From positions 11,502,001 through 11,566,000 of the forward strand of contig NC_133401.1 of NCBI RefSeq assembly GCF_047511655.1: DNA of 64,000 nt, written 5' to 3'. A program made the position numbers and the translations under genes. Within the stretch, counting starts at the first letter, position 1. Each line of letters begins with the position of its first letter. The notes under the pieces are model-generated. The model made no database searches. It worked only from the letters and a program-made list of their open reading frames with translations, and had not been told where the DNA came from. Shown in pieces: positions 51,650 through 62,560 of this stretch. This DNA comes from Castor canadensis. Lineage: Eukaryota; Chordata; Mammalia; Rodentia; Castoridae.

Positions 51650-52680
51650 ACCCCCTACCGGGGTCAGGGCTGGCGCCGGGCCCACGGGGGGCTGGGGCGC
51701 GGTGGGGCCCCCAGTGGGGTGGACGAGCGGCCAGCATGGCGGTGGTGGCAGCGGTGAGGTTGCCGCCTGTCCCCGGCCCGACCGGCCACGCAAGCCCCGC
51801 AGCGGTGAGGGCAAGCGGGACAGGCAGCCCGGTGGGTGACAACAGCAGCAGCAGCCGCGCCGCCGCCGCCGCCGGGGGCGGGGAGGGGAGGGCGAGGGTC
51901 AGCCCGGGGCACGCGGGGGAAGAGCAGAGCAGGTGGACGGGGGAGGGGCGGGTTAACCCTCGCCCCACCAGCCCCGCCCCACCTGGCGCGGTCACCCGCC
52001 CCCGGGGACCCTGCCGTCCCGCCCCCCACCAAGGAGGCCCGCCCAGGTCGTCGGAGACCCGGCAGGCGGGACCCAACTGAGCTCGGCAAGCCGCACCTCC
52101 CATGGCAACAACTGTGCCATTGGTCGTTGCTGCCAAGAGCGCAGCCAATCAGAGCCCGGGGCAGGTGTTGCTAGGCGACAGCGAAGCGGCCGGCGGAGTC
52201 GAGCCCAAACAAAGGGCGGGAGAGGGGCCCGACTACCCCCTTCCAGCCTCCCTCTCAAGACTGCTCCCTCGGGCTCGGCCCCTTCCAGGAATCCGACTAT
52301 GAATAGCCAGGCACGGCCCGCACCTGCCCGACGCCCCCCTCTTCTCCCTCGGCCTCGTGCTAAGCCTCGCGGCGACGCAGGCAGGGCGGATCCCGTTCTA
52401 CCCTCCTCCCCGCGAGCGCATGCAGCCCCGCTCGTCACCGCGTCGTTACCTGAGGGCGCGGGTAAGGGGACTCAAACTGCTCGGGCAGCCCGAGCTCAGA
52501 CCTGCCCACGGGCTGAGAGTATCCGGAGGACGCGATGAGCCCGGGCCCCGATTACCCAGTAATGCAACCAGCAAAATGGCGACCACAACAAACCGCCCCC
52601 CCCAGCCCCGGACTCCGCCCCCACCCCCTCCCGCTCTCCTCACGTGACCCAGGGTAACATCCGCGCCTGCGCTCTCCTAG
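51650..52680 (-). promoter_or_regulatory. DYRK1B: CpG island promoter of DYRK1B
   Basis: Dense CpG with a CCAAT box (52,145-52,149), an ATTGG box near 52,120, a (CCG)n stretch at 51,856-51,873, several GC boxes and a YY1-like AAAATGGCGACC (52,573-52,584, plus strand). More than one first exon may start here. Confidence 0.75.
52450..52580 (-). other. DYRK1B: Candidate DYRK1B non-coding exon 1
   Basis: On the minus strand GCGCCCTCAG|GTAACG at 52,450 is a good donor inside the CpG island. The upstream limit is unknown. Alternatives are weaker donors near 52,088 and 51,658. Confidence 0.4.
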
Positions 52681-52879
52681 TACTTATGGGCGCACATGTG
52701 TAGCAGGCTACCAATCGCGCCCAAGCGCCGAAAATACGGGTTATAGCTGTGCAACAAACCGCGAGGAATGGAGCATGCGCTGTGTGACCGGATGAAGACT
52801 TTCCAACCCCCACCCCAAAGCAAAGCTGACCAAGGGCGCATGCGTCCTGTAGTGGTCACGGAGCAAACAGCAGCAGACG

Positions 52880-52975
52880 GGAGTGACAAATGAGTCTTTT
52901 AATTAAAAAAAAAAAAAAAAAATCACACGTGCAACAGTAGCAACACACATCTAAGAATCCAGGCAGCATCTGGCT
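52880..52975 (-). terminator. FBL: FBL 3' UTR and poly(A) signal
   Basis: Only about 80 bases lie between the FBL stop (52,978-52,976) and an ATTAAA at 52,903-52,898 on the minus strand. A T-run on that strand (A run on plus, 52,904-52,921) precedes it. A short UTR is normal for this gene. Confidence 0.7.
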
Positions 52976-55900
52976 TCAGTTCTTCACCTTGGGAGGTGGC
53001 CTGTGAGAAGACAGGAGATAGGGTCACCACTTTGTGAGTCCCCAGAACCTTGGCACTCTGGGTGCAGGGAAGAGAGCTCCTTATCATGTGGATTTCTGGA
53101 CCCCATCTTACCTGTACACGCCCACAACCACAGCGTGGTCTCTTTCGTATGGCTCTAAGGTCAACTGCTCCTGGGGCTTCATGTTCTCCTGCTGCATCTT
53201 CTTCACTTCGGAGGCGAACACGGCCTCAGCTGAGGCTGTGGAGTCGATGCAGTTGGCCTAGAAAGAAGAAAGGACTTGAGGTCTGTAGCTTTGACCTGTC
53301 TTTATCTGGTGCTCTTTTAAGCCGTTTTCACTAGAAACTCAAGTGAAATCCCAGCTTTGGCAATATCGTCAGACTTCACAGTTTATAATTTGGTTTGGAT
53401 TTGGAGCAGGAAATTCTACCTAGCTTAAAACCAGTGTTTAAATTTAGGGTTTTTTTTTTTTTCTAATTACTCCTTTTTTTTTTTTTTTTTTTGGTGGCTG
53501 TATTGGGGGTTTGAACTCGGTCTTGTGCTTGTCAGGCAAGAGCTCTACACTTGAGCCATGTCTCCAGCCCCCTATTTCCTTTTAATCACAGTAATGCAGC
53601 TGGGAATGACAAAATAACAGTAGCAAAAGGCTAACACCTATCATTTACCTAGTATCCTATGCCAGGATCTGTTCTAAGCATTTCACATATGTTGATTACC
53701 TTAATCCTTACATCAACACTTAGAAATAGGAGTAATTCTGTTACAAGTGAAGAAACGAATCACAAAGTAACTTAATAGCTAGAAGTCAAACTCAGGTGTT
53801 CAGACTCAGCAATCATGCACTCCATCGCCACACTTCCCTCTTTAAATACAAAACTGACACCCCATCTTAGATTCCAAGCCCCACCACACCTTAATGGAAA
53901 TCACAAAGTGTCCTCCATTACGCAGGAAGGTGTGAGCATTCAGAGCCACAATCCGGGTTTGGTCTGGCTGGGCCACATCAGCAAAGATCACATCTACCAT
54001 TGCTAAGGAGAAAGACATCGGTTACAAATTTGACTCCACCAAAGATCCTCCCAGATCCTCCCATGGGGCCTATGCTCCATCACCAGCAGGTTCCTGGGGG
54101 TCTCCCTGCCTCCAGTCTCACTCCCCCCAAACTGATCCCCCTCCCTCCAGTGTCCCCAAGATGGGTCAGAAACCCACAGTCACATCACTCATTCATTCCT
54201 CTTGTAAACCATGGTTGCCACCTACTCTGTGGCCAGCCCTGGGCTGGGCGTGGGGGACATAGAGATGAGTCAGACCCGGACCCTGCCCTCGAGATGCTCC
54301 AGGGTCTGGGGGGGAGACAGACACATCATCAAAAAGACAAGTAAAAGTGAGCAGTTAAAGGCAAGAGCATGTAAGGACTGTTGAATGAAAAGGAGCTGCA
54401 GGACAAGGAGGAGTGGATGAGTGCATGAGAAAAAAAAATGCTCAGAAAGAAAAATGACTGGAATGAAAGTAATGGGAGTGTAATGGAAACCGATTCTTTA
54501 AAAATTGGGAAAAGCAAATAGCAAATGTTTTTTTCAATCACCTCTAGGGGAAATTTAAAAAATAATAATAATAAAGTCATTTATATTCACAATGGCCCCT
54601 CTGGGCCAAGCCCTGCTCAGTTTATGCTTTCTGGGCTAGGATCTCACCAGACCCTCTTTTCAGGATCCCTGAAAAAAGCTTCTAAACACAAGCCAACGGC
54701 AGTAATATAAAGTACCATGTTTTGGAGGGAGGCAGGAAGTGCAAGGGGCCTAAGGAGGGAGGAGATCAGAGAGGAGGTTCCCTTCCCACAGTGCCAGACA
54801 TCCGAACCCCTAAAGCAGAGTCACCACCTCTACCATCTCACCTGCCTCTCCCACCCTGTCCACTCCCGCAGAGGCAAGAGGCCCACCCATCCACTATAAC
54901 CCCTGGGTTCCACTGGTCTTCCAGGAAACCTAGAGTGGCTTGTCCTACCCATCCTGGGCCAACCCTCAGCCCCTCACCGATAAGCATGCGGTATTTGTGT
55001 GGGTGTCGAGCATCCTCAATCACAGGAATAATGTTGGTCCTCTTCTTGGCCAAGTTGATGAGGTCACGGCCAGAGCGGTGGGAGAACTCGACTGCATAGA
55101 CAAGACCATCCTAAAACAAATCCAATAATAATTTATAATGACACTGGTCCTCAAGTATGCAGCCTTCTTTGCGCGCATACACTACACACAGCATTTCTTC
55201 AAGACCTCCAAATCAAAACCCTACCCTTGAATGAGGATCATTTAGTCCACATTCCAGATGAATAAGCTGAGGTTGAAACATGAAGTCACTAGTAAGCAGT
55301 GAAGCTATGCAATCCTCTTTGCCTAATCTGAGCCAGGCTTCCCAACAGGGGTTTAGAAACAAGCGGCCAAGGCAGAGATGAAGTAAGAGCAAAGAGCATT
55401 TGCAATGGTCCAGGCACTTACAAGAATTAACTTGTTTAATTTTCACAACAGCCCTGTACTCCAAAGGGTTAAACTGAAGCTCGGAGAGGTTAGGTACCTT
55501 GCTAAAAGTCACATAATTATTAAATGCCTACCAAAGAATCTGAGTTTGTTTTTTTTGAGACAAGATCTCCTTAGCACAGACTGGCTCAGAACTCTCAATC
55601 CTCCTGCCTCTGCCTCCCAGGTGCTAAAATTACAGGTATATGTCACCATGCCTGGCAGAATCTGGGATCTTTAACCACCAAATTAAGCAGCCTATAATTG
55701 TTTAAACAAGAGGTCGCAAAGTACCAGGTGCCCTCCATATGGGAAACCTGTATGGCCACACAGATAGAAATGCAGGCCCAGAGCCTACACCTTGAGCCAC
55801 TCTGTCCAATGCTATACAGTCAGGGAAGCAGCTAGGCCCCATTCCGGATTGGGAGAGAGGCAGCCATTCCTTCACGTTCCTCCCCTGTCATCCACTCACC

Positions 55901-57220
55901 GGGCCTACGATGTCAGAGACGTGGGAGACTGTGGTGCCTGAGGCTGCCCCCAGGTAGAGCACCTTGGCTCCTGGCTTGATGTGAATCTGGTCCACGCCGC
56001 CCAGGATTGCCGCTGCCAGCTTGGAGCGGAAGGGGTTCCATGCTCGGTACTCAATTTTGTCATCTCCCTCCTGGCCCAAGAGAGATGAGAAGGGAAGTCA
56101 GTGCTGGGCTCTCCCACAGGACCCCATTACCCTCCACTTTAGGCCCTCAAAAAGAAACAGGGCAGTCCAATCACTACGTATGAACTGAACGTGCATACCC
56201 AGCAGTGACCATGACAGACACTGCCCCTGTCCTCTCATGGAGGCTGTTGACTCAAGGAGAAGAGTGACAGTAAACACCCAGGGTCACAATAAGACCTGGA
56301 CACTTAGTCATCACTTCTCAAGCCAGTACCTGTTTATGCCGCCCTGGCCCTGGTTCCAGGCACTGGGGACACAACAGCAAACAGGACATACATCTTGCTC
56401 TTAACAAGCATAGACTGTATTAACCAACTAAATAGAACCTTGTCATATTAGATGGCGACAGGTGCTATGTAGAGAGAGACCAAATGCAGAGAGAAGACCT
56501 GAAGCTCGTGGAGCAAAGCAAGGAACAGGTAAAAATGAGAAAGGGGAAGCCAGGAAGGAAGACCTGGAGGGGCAGAAGGAGCCACTGAGCTACTTGGGGA
56601 AGAGCACTCCACGCAAAGGAAAAGCAAGCAGGAAAGCTGTGAGTGGGCTGTAGTTGGCCAGAGAAACGAGACAGGAGACTAGGGCAGGGGGTGGGGCAGT
56701 AAGAGCTGCTTGACAGACAGGGTGAGATGATGTGCCCTCAGCCTAAAGAACAGCTGACACCTGACCAGAGGCCCAGGTGAGAAGGAATTAGTCTGGCACG
56801 GAGCTGGGAGAGGGAAGAATGATAAGGCCAGTGGGGCTGGGAGGCACTTGCTTAGAGGGATGAATGGAGAAGGGGGGCTGAAGTGTTCAGGCCCTTTGAG
56901 GCCACAGTGGGGTGTCAGCAGTTCCACCAGAAGGCAAAGGGGAGTTCTCAGAGGCATCTGAAAGCATGCATGGTCTGGCTGTCACATGTAGGACACATGG
57001 TAGTGACAGGGAGACCAGGCTGCTGGTGAGACCATCAGCCTGGTGGTTTGGACAGGGGTCCAGTCTCACCGAAATGGAGACTCTTTTCTCCCCATAAACA
57101 GATTCTCCAGGGACCAGGTTCTTGGTGACGAGTGCATCTTCCTTTCCACGACAAATGAAGACACCTGGTGAAGGGGTTCATCCATGTCATAGCAGGTATC
57201 AGACTCTCATTCCTTTTATC

Positions 57221-57273
<53 letters not shown>

Positions 57274-60200
57274 CACGTGTGCATGTGTTACTGGGGTTTG
57301 AACTCAGGGCCTCACGCTTGCTAGGCAGGCGCTCTACCACTTGAGCCATTCCGCCAGCCCGACACCTGGTGAAGGGAGAAGAGCAGGTCTGAGGCCTCCG
57401 GGCTGCACCCCACCTCTGACCTCAGTCAGTCCCCGACTTCCTCACTCACCTTCATGCCGGTGAGGTTCCACCATCACATTCTTCCCTGACTGGTTTCCTC
57501 TCTTTCCTCCCCGGCCACGACCCCTGTTGCCCCCAGCCTGGAAACCTCCACCTAAAAGGGAGAGCTGCAGTAGGAGAGGGACACCCCTATCTCTTCCCTC
57601 CCCACGCCCCACGAAGGCCTCCCCCTCCTTCCTTGCCATCCTCACTCACCCCTTCCTCCTCCTCCTCCTCGTCCCCGAAAGCCTCCGCCTCCACCTCGAC
57701 CTCGGCCTCCACCAAAGCCTCCTCGGCCTCCACCAAAGCCTCCTCGGCCTCCACGGCCTCCGCCACGACCACCTCTGTCACCAAAGCCCCCTCGGCCACC
57801 GAAGCCGCCCCCACGGGGACTGAAGCCTGCAGCAGAAACACAAACAATATATCAGGGCAATAAAGTTTAAAAGGCTAAACAGTTCCACTCAGGTGAGACT
57901 GGCGAGGCACACTCCATGTGCACCAGGGCACATGTCCAAGAATGCTCACAGCTCACAGCAGCAGAAAACGCAGGACAAACCCAATGTCCATTGGCAGAAA
58001 GGACCAATAAAATGAGGAATATCATGATCAACAGTAAAATGACCTTCATTCATACAGCACGGATAAATACATCTTAGTGAGTGTGAAAACTCCAAGTTCT
58101 AGGAAAGCACATCCACACAACATCCTTTTTATGAAGCTCAACAAGAAGTCAACCTCAACAATGCTGGGCTGTGTTGATTTATGTGGTAATCCCCACCCCC
58201 CACACTCCTCCAAAAAGAGGCAAACTTATGATTCAGGTTACTGATCAGGAAGGAGACATTATGGGGTTAGGAAGGAGACGGAAGACAGATATAGATGTAG
58301 GTTCAGTCAATTTTCTAGTTTTTATGGAGGTGGGACATATCCGACAGAACCCATTCTATTCTTAGTTCTGCAAACCCTCCATGTGTGCATGAATTGTGGT
58401 AATAAGTTCCCCTAAACCCTGGAAACATTCTCACACTCTCTAATCCCCGCCCAGCCGGCCCTGTGTCTGTATAAAAAGCAACATCCCACAAACCAATGCT
58501 CCCTAATTCAGCTCTGCTTCCAAGTTCGCGACACTCTTCTCATCTTGGGAAAAGCAAGAAAAGTCCCAAATCATCCTTTAAGGATGGGCAACAGTCTATA
58601 GGCAGTGTAGAGGATGTCAGTAACATGAAAAAAGTTGGCTGGAGGAGTGGCTCACATGGTAGAGTGCCTGTCTAGCAAATGTGAAACCCTGAGTTCAAAT
58701 CCCAGTACCACAAAAAAAAAAAAGAGAGAGAGATGAAAAAAGTTGAAGAAAAACCAGTTTCTGTCCTTTCACTTCAGGCTAGAGCAAACATCACTGTGCA
58801 CAGAACGTTATTTGAAGGAGACAAAATTCTGGTGCTAAAAGACTTGGTATTTGATTTTTCTGTGATGGTTTCAAAAGCTCTGAGCTACTTCTCTGAAAAA
58901 AAATCACACGTTAGTTTGGAACCATAGTTAGTTTGAAAAGCAGTGATGGCAGTGTAAGGCCATCTCATGACGTACATTGTTATTCAATAATAAACTTGCT
59001 CATTATGTCCATGCCTTGTGACAGCTTCACAGGTATTCTCTTAAATGAACATGTAACTGTTCTATTTTCTCTTTGCTTGTTTTTGGTTTTTCTTTGAAAA
59101 TATAACTTAATAGACATTCCTAATTTAATTCTTTTATTTTAAATTAATTTTTATTGGCAAAACTGGCAGTTTTTGAACTTAGGCTCTCTTGCACTTATTA
59201 GGCAGGCACTAATACATTGGTTGAGATGGGGTTTCACTAACCTTTCCCCTGGGCTAGCCTCCCAATCTCCACCTCGTGAGTAGTTGGGATTACAGGCATG
59301 AGCCACTGCGTCCAGTTACTTCTTTTTAAATTTTTTTCTTGTACTGGAGATTGAACTCAGAGCCTCAAGCATGCTATCATTTGGACACCAAATGAGACTG
59401 GACACCCTCCGTCTCCTAGCTTAATTTTTTAAAAACTTAACAGTTTAATTTTCAAAACTTAGAAACATAACCAATTGTTGTTCATTTCTTTTCTTCTACT
59501 CCCTCTACAGTCTACTTTCCACACAGCAGCTAATGGTTGATATTTTTTAAAATAATAAATTAGATCTCATCATTTCCCTGCCCAAATCCCTTCAAGGGTT
59601 TTCCTTCCACCACTTCCCAAAGGAAACCAGAATATCAAAATTCCCTTCTCTGGCTTACAAAGCCCTCCAACAGAACCTAGAGATGTTGGCTTCGTGCGCT
59701 GGACATGGGGACTGTTTAGAGCTCCCCAGATGATCTAACAGGTAGCACAAACTGAGAACTCCCCTGCCAAGGCCCGGCCCCTGCTGACTTTCCCAACAGC
59801 TCTGTGCTGTGCTCCTGCCCACCAAAGAACAGTCCAGCTTCTCATCTCAAATGTTTGTGGGTTCCCACAGCTGTTCCTACTGGCAGTGGCACTGCTCCAA
59901 TGCATTCAGGTTTCTGAACAAATGGTACTGACTCTGGCCAGGTACTGGTGGCTCACACCTGTAATCCTAGCTACTTGGGAGGCAGAGATTAGGAGGATCA
60001 CCGTTCGAAGCCAGCCCCAGACAAATAGTTTGCAAGGCCCTATCTCCAAAAGAAACCCTTCAAAAAAAAGTGCTGCTGGAGTGGCTCAAGGTGTAGGCCC
60101 TGAGTTCAAACCCCAGTCTGCAAAAAAAAAAAAAAAAAAAAAAAAAAAATAGAAAAAAGAAAAAGAAAAATGAGCAAGTGTCTTCTAGAGTCTTAAGCCC

Positions 60201-62334
60201 CTAGGGTCCTCCTCATAGAGAAAATACCCTCTTTTCATTCAGAAAAGTGACTGGATGGTGACCAGGAGTCCTGATCCCATCCTAATACATCCCCTACAGG
60301 GAGATGGCTATGCCATTGTCATTCAAGACCCCAGAGAGTAGGGAAGGTTGCCAGGAGTCAGATTCCTCATGAAGTTGTAAAGATTAAATGGTTTTACACA
60401 CACAGCACTTCAGATAACACACAGCTGGGCACATGATTTGAAGACCCTGCTCCCCTCTACTTAGAGGAAAGGCCACTAGGTAGGCGTGTGAGCCTCTGAG
60501 GACAATTTCCACAACTTCACATTCAACCATGCCATGGAGAAAGGTTGAGGGAAGATGTCCCCTCCATTCCTGAGGGAATCAGGCCAGGGACCAGGCATGC
60601 CAGAGTCTTAAAATACACAGCCTAGGCCAGGTGCTGGTGGCTCATGCCTGTAATCCTAGTCACTCAGGAGGCAGAGATTAGGATTGTGGTTCAAAGCCAG
60701 CCCTGGGCAAATAGTTCATAAGGCCCTATCTTGAAAAAAAACCCATCACAAAAAAGGGCTGTCTGAGTGGCTCAAGTGGTAAGAGCGCCTGCCTAGCAAG
60801 CATGAGGACCTGAGTTCAAGCCCCAGTGCTGCCAAAAAAAACAAAAAAATAAACAAAACCCCACCACAGCCTAGCAGCCCCACACCTACTTCCCACTTCC
60901 TGAGATCCCCAAACACTGAAGAGAAGGGGAGAGTGGGAAGTGGTGCCAAGGTTCCACAAATTCCCTGCAGGTGACTCCCATCTGTCCATACATGCACAAA
61001 CACAAGAAAAGAAAACCTGTGCTAGGGAAACAGACCCTTTTGGGAACTGTGAAAAAAAACCCAAACTTAGTCCAGCAAGTTATCAGTGACTGAGGGAGAG
61101 TGAGAGTTTGGAAGGTCTGATTTAGGAAGCTCCAACACACAGGTCTCCCTATGGCCCTCCATGGTAGTGCACTTCTGTAAGCTCAGCTACTCCGCAGGCA
61201 AGAGGGATGTGAGTTTGAGATCAATCCAGGCAAAAGTTAGCAAGACTCTATCCTAAAAACAAAATAAAATGGACTGGGTCAACTGGTAGAGCGTTTGCCT
61301 AGCGAGTGCAAGGCCCTGGGTTCAATTCCAATACCGGAAGAAAAAAACACTAACTTTGTTCCCCTTGAGAAACATAAGGGTAACAATTAGAGCCATCACT
61401 CTTACATATCAAGATTGTGCTATATACTAAAAAATACCATCTCACTTAATCCTAACCAGATGACTTATTACTGATGAGGAAACTGAGGCTAATAAGTAAA
61501 ACCACTTGTCCAAGATCACATAGTAGACTAAGAAGCTGAGCCAGAAATGAAACACTGAGGCCCTTCTATACTGTCAAAGCCAAGACTCTCTTCAGTCCCC
61601 CCATGAGGTGGGTTCATCAGAGAAACGAGGGGAATAGAGGAATAAAACTACTCACATCCTGTGACTACTCCCTCTCCACCCGTTAATGCTGGGCTTCTGA
61701 AGTTTCTCTTCCTGCAGAATTGGAAATCCACTCCGTGTCGCGGGACCCGCCCCCGCCCCAAGCGCAGAGAGCGGGAAATGGGGCCAGAGAGAGTTGCACA
61801 CTATCCTGGGGATCCTGGCCAAACACACAGTGAATTGGGGGAGTACATGGAGGGAGACAGCTTAGATGGATTGGGAGCCTACCTAGGAAATGGTGTGGTG
61901 AGCGGAGACTGGGTGGGGAAGCGGGGCTTCCCAGACCCAGCTCCCGGTCCGAAGATCAAGGACTCTCGGTCTCCGACTCCAAAACCCATGTCCAGAGATC
62001 CAAGACCCTAGATGCCTATACCGACCCCAGCCCAATTAAAAATCCCCTACTGGACGCTTCTGTAAGATGAATTCCAGGTCAAGACCCTCAATCACAGGCC
62101 AAAAGAAACGCCCATGACCTCCGAAGCCGTCACAAACCTCCAGATCTCCTGGGGCCAGGACCGATTGTGGGGCGGAACCAGGACCCCTTTCCCACAGAGA
62201 CAGGATCCCAGGCTCAGAACCCCTGCCCCCAGACCAAGGCCCCGCCCCTCCGACTCCCGCCTTTCCAAACTTTCGATTCCCGCCCACCCACTCCCTGCGC
62301 CCCGACTCCAACTTCGGCCTATACCTGGCTTCAT
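52976..62334 (-). CDS. FBL: Fibrillarin, box C/D snoRNP 2'-O-methyltransferase, complete
   Basis: Uses S-adenosylmethionine for snoRNA-guided 2'-O-methylation of pre-rRNA in the nucleolus, with NOP56, NOP58 and SNU13; also methylates a glutamine of histone H2A. Coding exons: 62334-62325 (MKP + 1 nt), 57826-57650, 57551-57450, 57164-57070, 56070-55900, 55110-54978, 54002-53890, 53257-53112, 53000-52976. All have AG/GT borders and consistent phases, giving 323 codons (human 321). Residues about 4-80 form the RG/GGF-rich domain. The SAM-binding stretch [14 protein letters not shown] is at about 165-178. [10 protein letters not shown] and ISIKANCID carry residues of the methyltransferase core. 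It ends YRPPPKVKN. Intron 3 holds a SINE between copies of the exon-4 acceptor (57,160-57,376). Confidence 0.97.
53480..53575 (-). repeat. Reverse tRNA-like SINE, FBL intron 7
   Basis: A T-rich head, then GGGGTTTGAACTCGGTCTTG through ATGTCTCCAGCCCC. Confidence 0.8.
53630..53810 (+). repeat. MIR-like SINE, FBL intron 7
   Basis: GATCTGTTCTAAGCATTTCA and AGTGAAGAAACGAATCACAA form a MIR core. Confidence 0.7.
54190..54330 (+). repeat. MIR/L2-like remnant, FBL intron 6
   Basis: GGCCAGCCCTGGGCTGGGCG and GAGATGAGTCAGACCCGGAC. Diverged. Confidence 0.5.
55215..55510 (+). repeat. Two MIR-like SINEs, FBL intron 5
   Basis: AGATGAATAAGCTGAGGTTG (about 55,255) and CTGAAGCTCGGAGAGGTTAG (about 55,475) are MIR-type cores. 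Confidence 0.65.
55545..55660 (-). repeat. Reverse B1-like SINE, FBL intron 5
   Basis: TTTTTTTTGAGACAAGATCTC through TATGTCACCATGCCTGGC. Confidence 0.8.
56330..56720 (+). mobile_element. L2-like remnant, FBL intron 4
   Basis: GTTCCAGGCACTGGGGACAC and AGAGCACTCCACGCAAAGGA resemble the copies at 42.3 and 63.4 kb. Confidence 0.55.
57160..57175. repeat. Direct repeat spanning the exon-4 acceptor, exon-side copy
   Basis: GACACCTGGTGAAGGG, identical to 57,361-57,376. On the minus strand it reads CACCAG|GTGTC, the 3' splice site of FBL exon 4. Best read as a target-site duplication. Confidence 0.85.
57176..57360 (-). mobile_element. tRNA-like SINE with long (CA)n tail in FBL intron 3
   Basis: On the minus strand the SINE head GGGCTGGCGGAATGGCTCAA starts at 57,360. 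The A and B boxes are intact. A GC/CA alternating tract follows (57,287-57,222), then about 46 non-SINE bases (57,221-57,176) before the direct repeat. Those extra bases could be transduced 3' flank. Confidence 0.8.
57361..57376. repeat. Direct repeat, intron-side copy (decoy acceptor)
   Basis: A second GACACCTGGTGAAGGG. On the minus strand it follows the pyrimidine tract CTGCTCTTCTCCC, so it is a complete-looking 3' splice site upstream of the real one. Confidence 0.85.
58632..58722 (+). repeat. tRNA-like SINE, FBL intron 1
   Basis: GGAGGAGTGGCTCACATGGT through GAGTTCAAATCCCAGTACC and poly(A). Confidence 0.8.
59150..59400 (-). repeat. Reverse dimeric SINE fragments, FBL intron 1
   Basis: A reverse composite unit at 59,150-59,320 ending GAGCCACTGCGTCCAG, then a truncated tRNA-like unit (GAGATTGAACTCAGAGCCTC). 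Confidence 0.7.
59560..59900 (-). mobile_element. L2-like remnant, FBL intron 1
   Basis: CCTTCAAGGGTTTTCCTTCC and TCTGGCTTACAAAGCCCTCC are reverse-L2-like. Confidence 0.5.
59938..60150 (+). repeat. B1+tRNA dimeric SINE, deleted tRNA half
   Basis: CCAGGTACTGGTGGCTCACA, then GTGGCTCAAGGTGTAGGCCC and a poly(A) of about 29 bases. FBL intron 1. Confidence 0.85.
60622..60842 (+). repeat. B1+tRNA dimeric SINE, full-length tRNA half
   Basis: CCAGGTGCTGGTGGCTCATG, linker AAAAAACCCATCACAAAAAA, then GTGGCTCAAGTGGTAAGAGC to GAGTTCAAGCCCCAG. A good reference copy for the intact form. Confidence 0.85.
61155..61345 (+). repeat. B1 plus ID-like dimeric SINE, FBL intron 1
   Basis: CTCCATGGTAGTGCACTTCT half, then CTGGTAGAGCGTTTGCCTAG and GGGTTCAATTCCAATACCGG. 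Confidence 0.75.
61430..61560 (+). repeat. MIR-like SINE, FBL intron 1
   Basis: GATGAGGAAACTGAGGCTAA is the classic MIR core. Confidence 0.8.
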
Positions 62335-62560
62335 GGCAAGCGGTGAGTTTCTAGGATCCGGGAGTCTGCGGCGTCCCTGACTGCACGAGTCCGGAGATTT
62401 TCGCACGTGGAAAGGAGCGCAGGCGCGCGGCGCCGTACGACGCGTGACGCAAAACGTAGCCCCCACCTTCTGCCCCGCCCCGTAGCTCTGCGCGCGCGCG
62501 CAGTGGGCGGGGATTCCCGAGCACCTGGAAGCACCGCCCCCTCACCTTGCCCGGGGCGCT
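61720..62560 (-). promoter_or_regulatory. FBL: FBL CpG island promoter with E-box
   Basis: A CpG-rich region around exon 1. A CACGTG E-box lies at 62,404-62,409. Just upstream on the minus strand is a pyrimidine start-like CTCCTTTCC (62,417-62,409), resembling a TOP/TCT initiator. GC boxes are at 62,473-62,481 and 62,505-62,512. MYC regulation of FBL is known for the family; the start site here is inferred. Confidence 0.65.

Noticed and set aside
51736-52647. Several plus-strand frames in the CpG island
   Set aside because: Low stop frequency from GC richness. Frames overlap one another and encode Pro/Arg/Ala-rich sequence without a domain.
56700-56765. Box C/D snoRNA-like ATGATG...CTGA motif in an FBL intron
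   Set aside because: It lies on the strand opposite FBL and lacks a terminal stem and paired internal boxes.
57527-57863. Ser/Thr/Ala-rich plus-strand frames opposite FBL exon 2
   Set aside because: They are the reverse of the glycine/arginine codon repeat of the fibrillarin RG domain.
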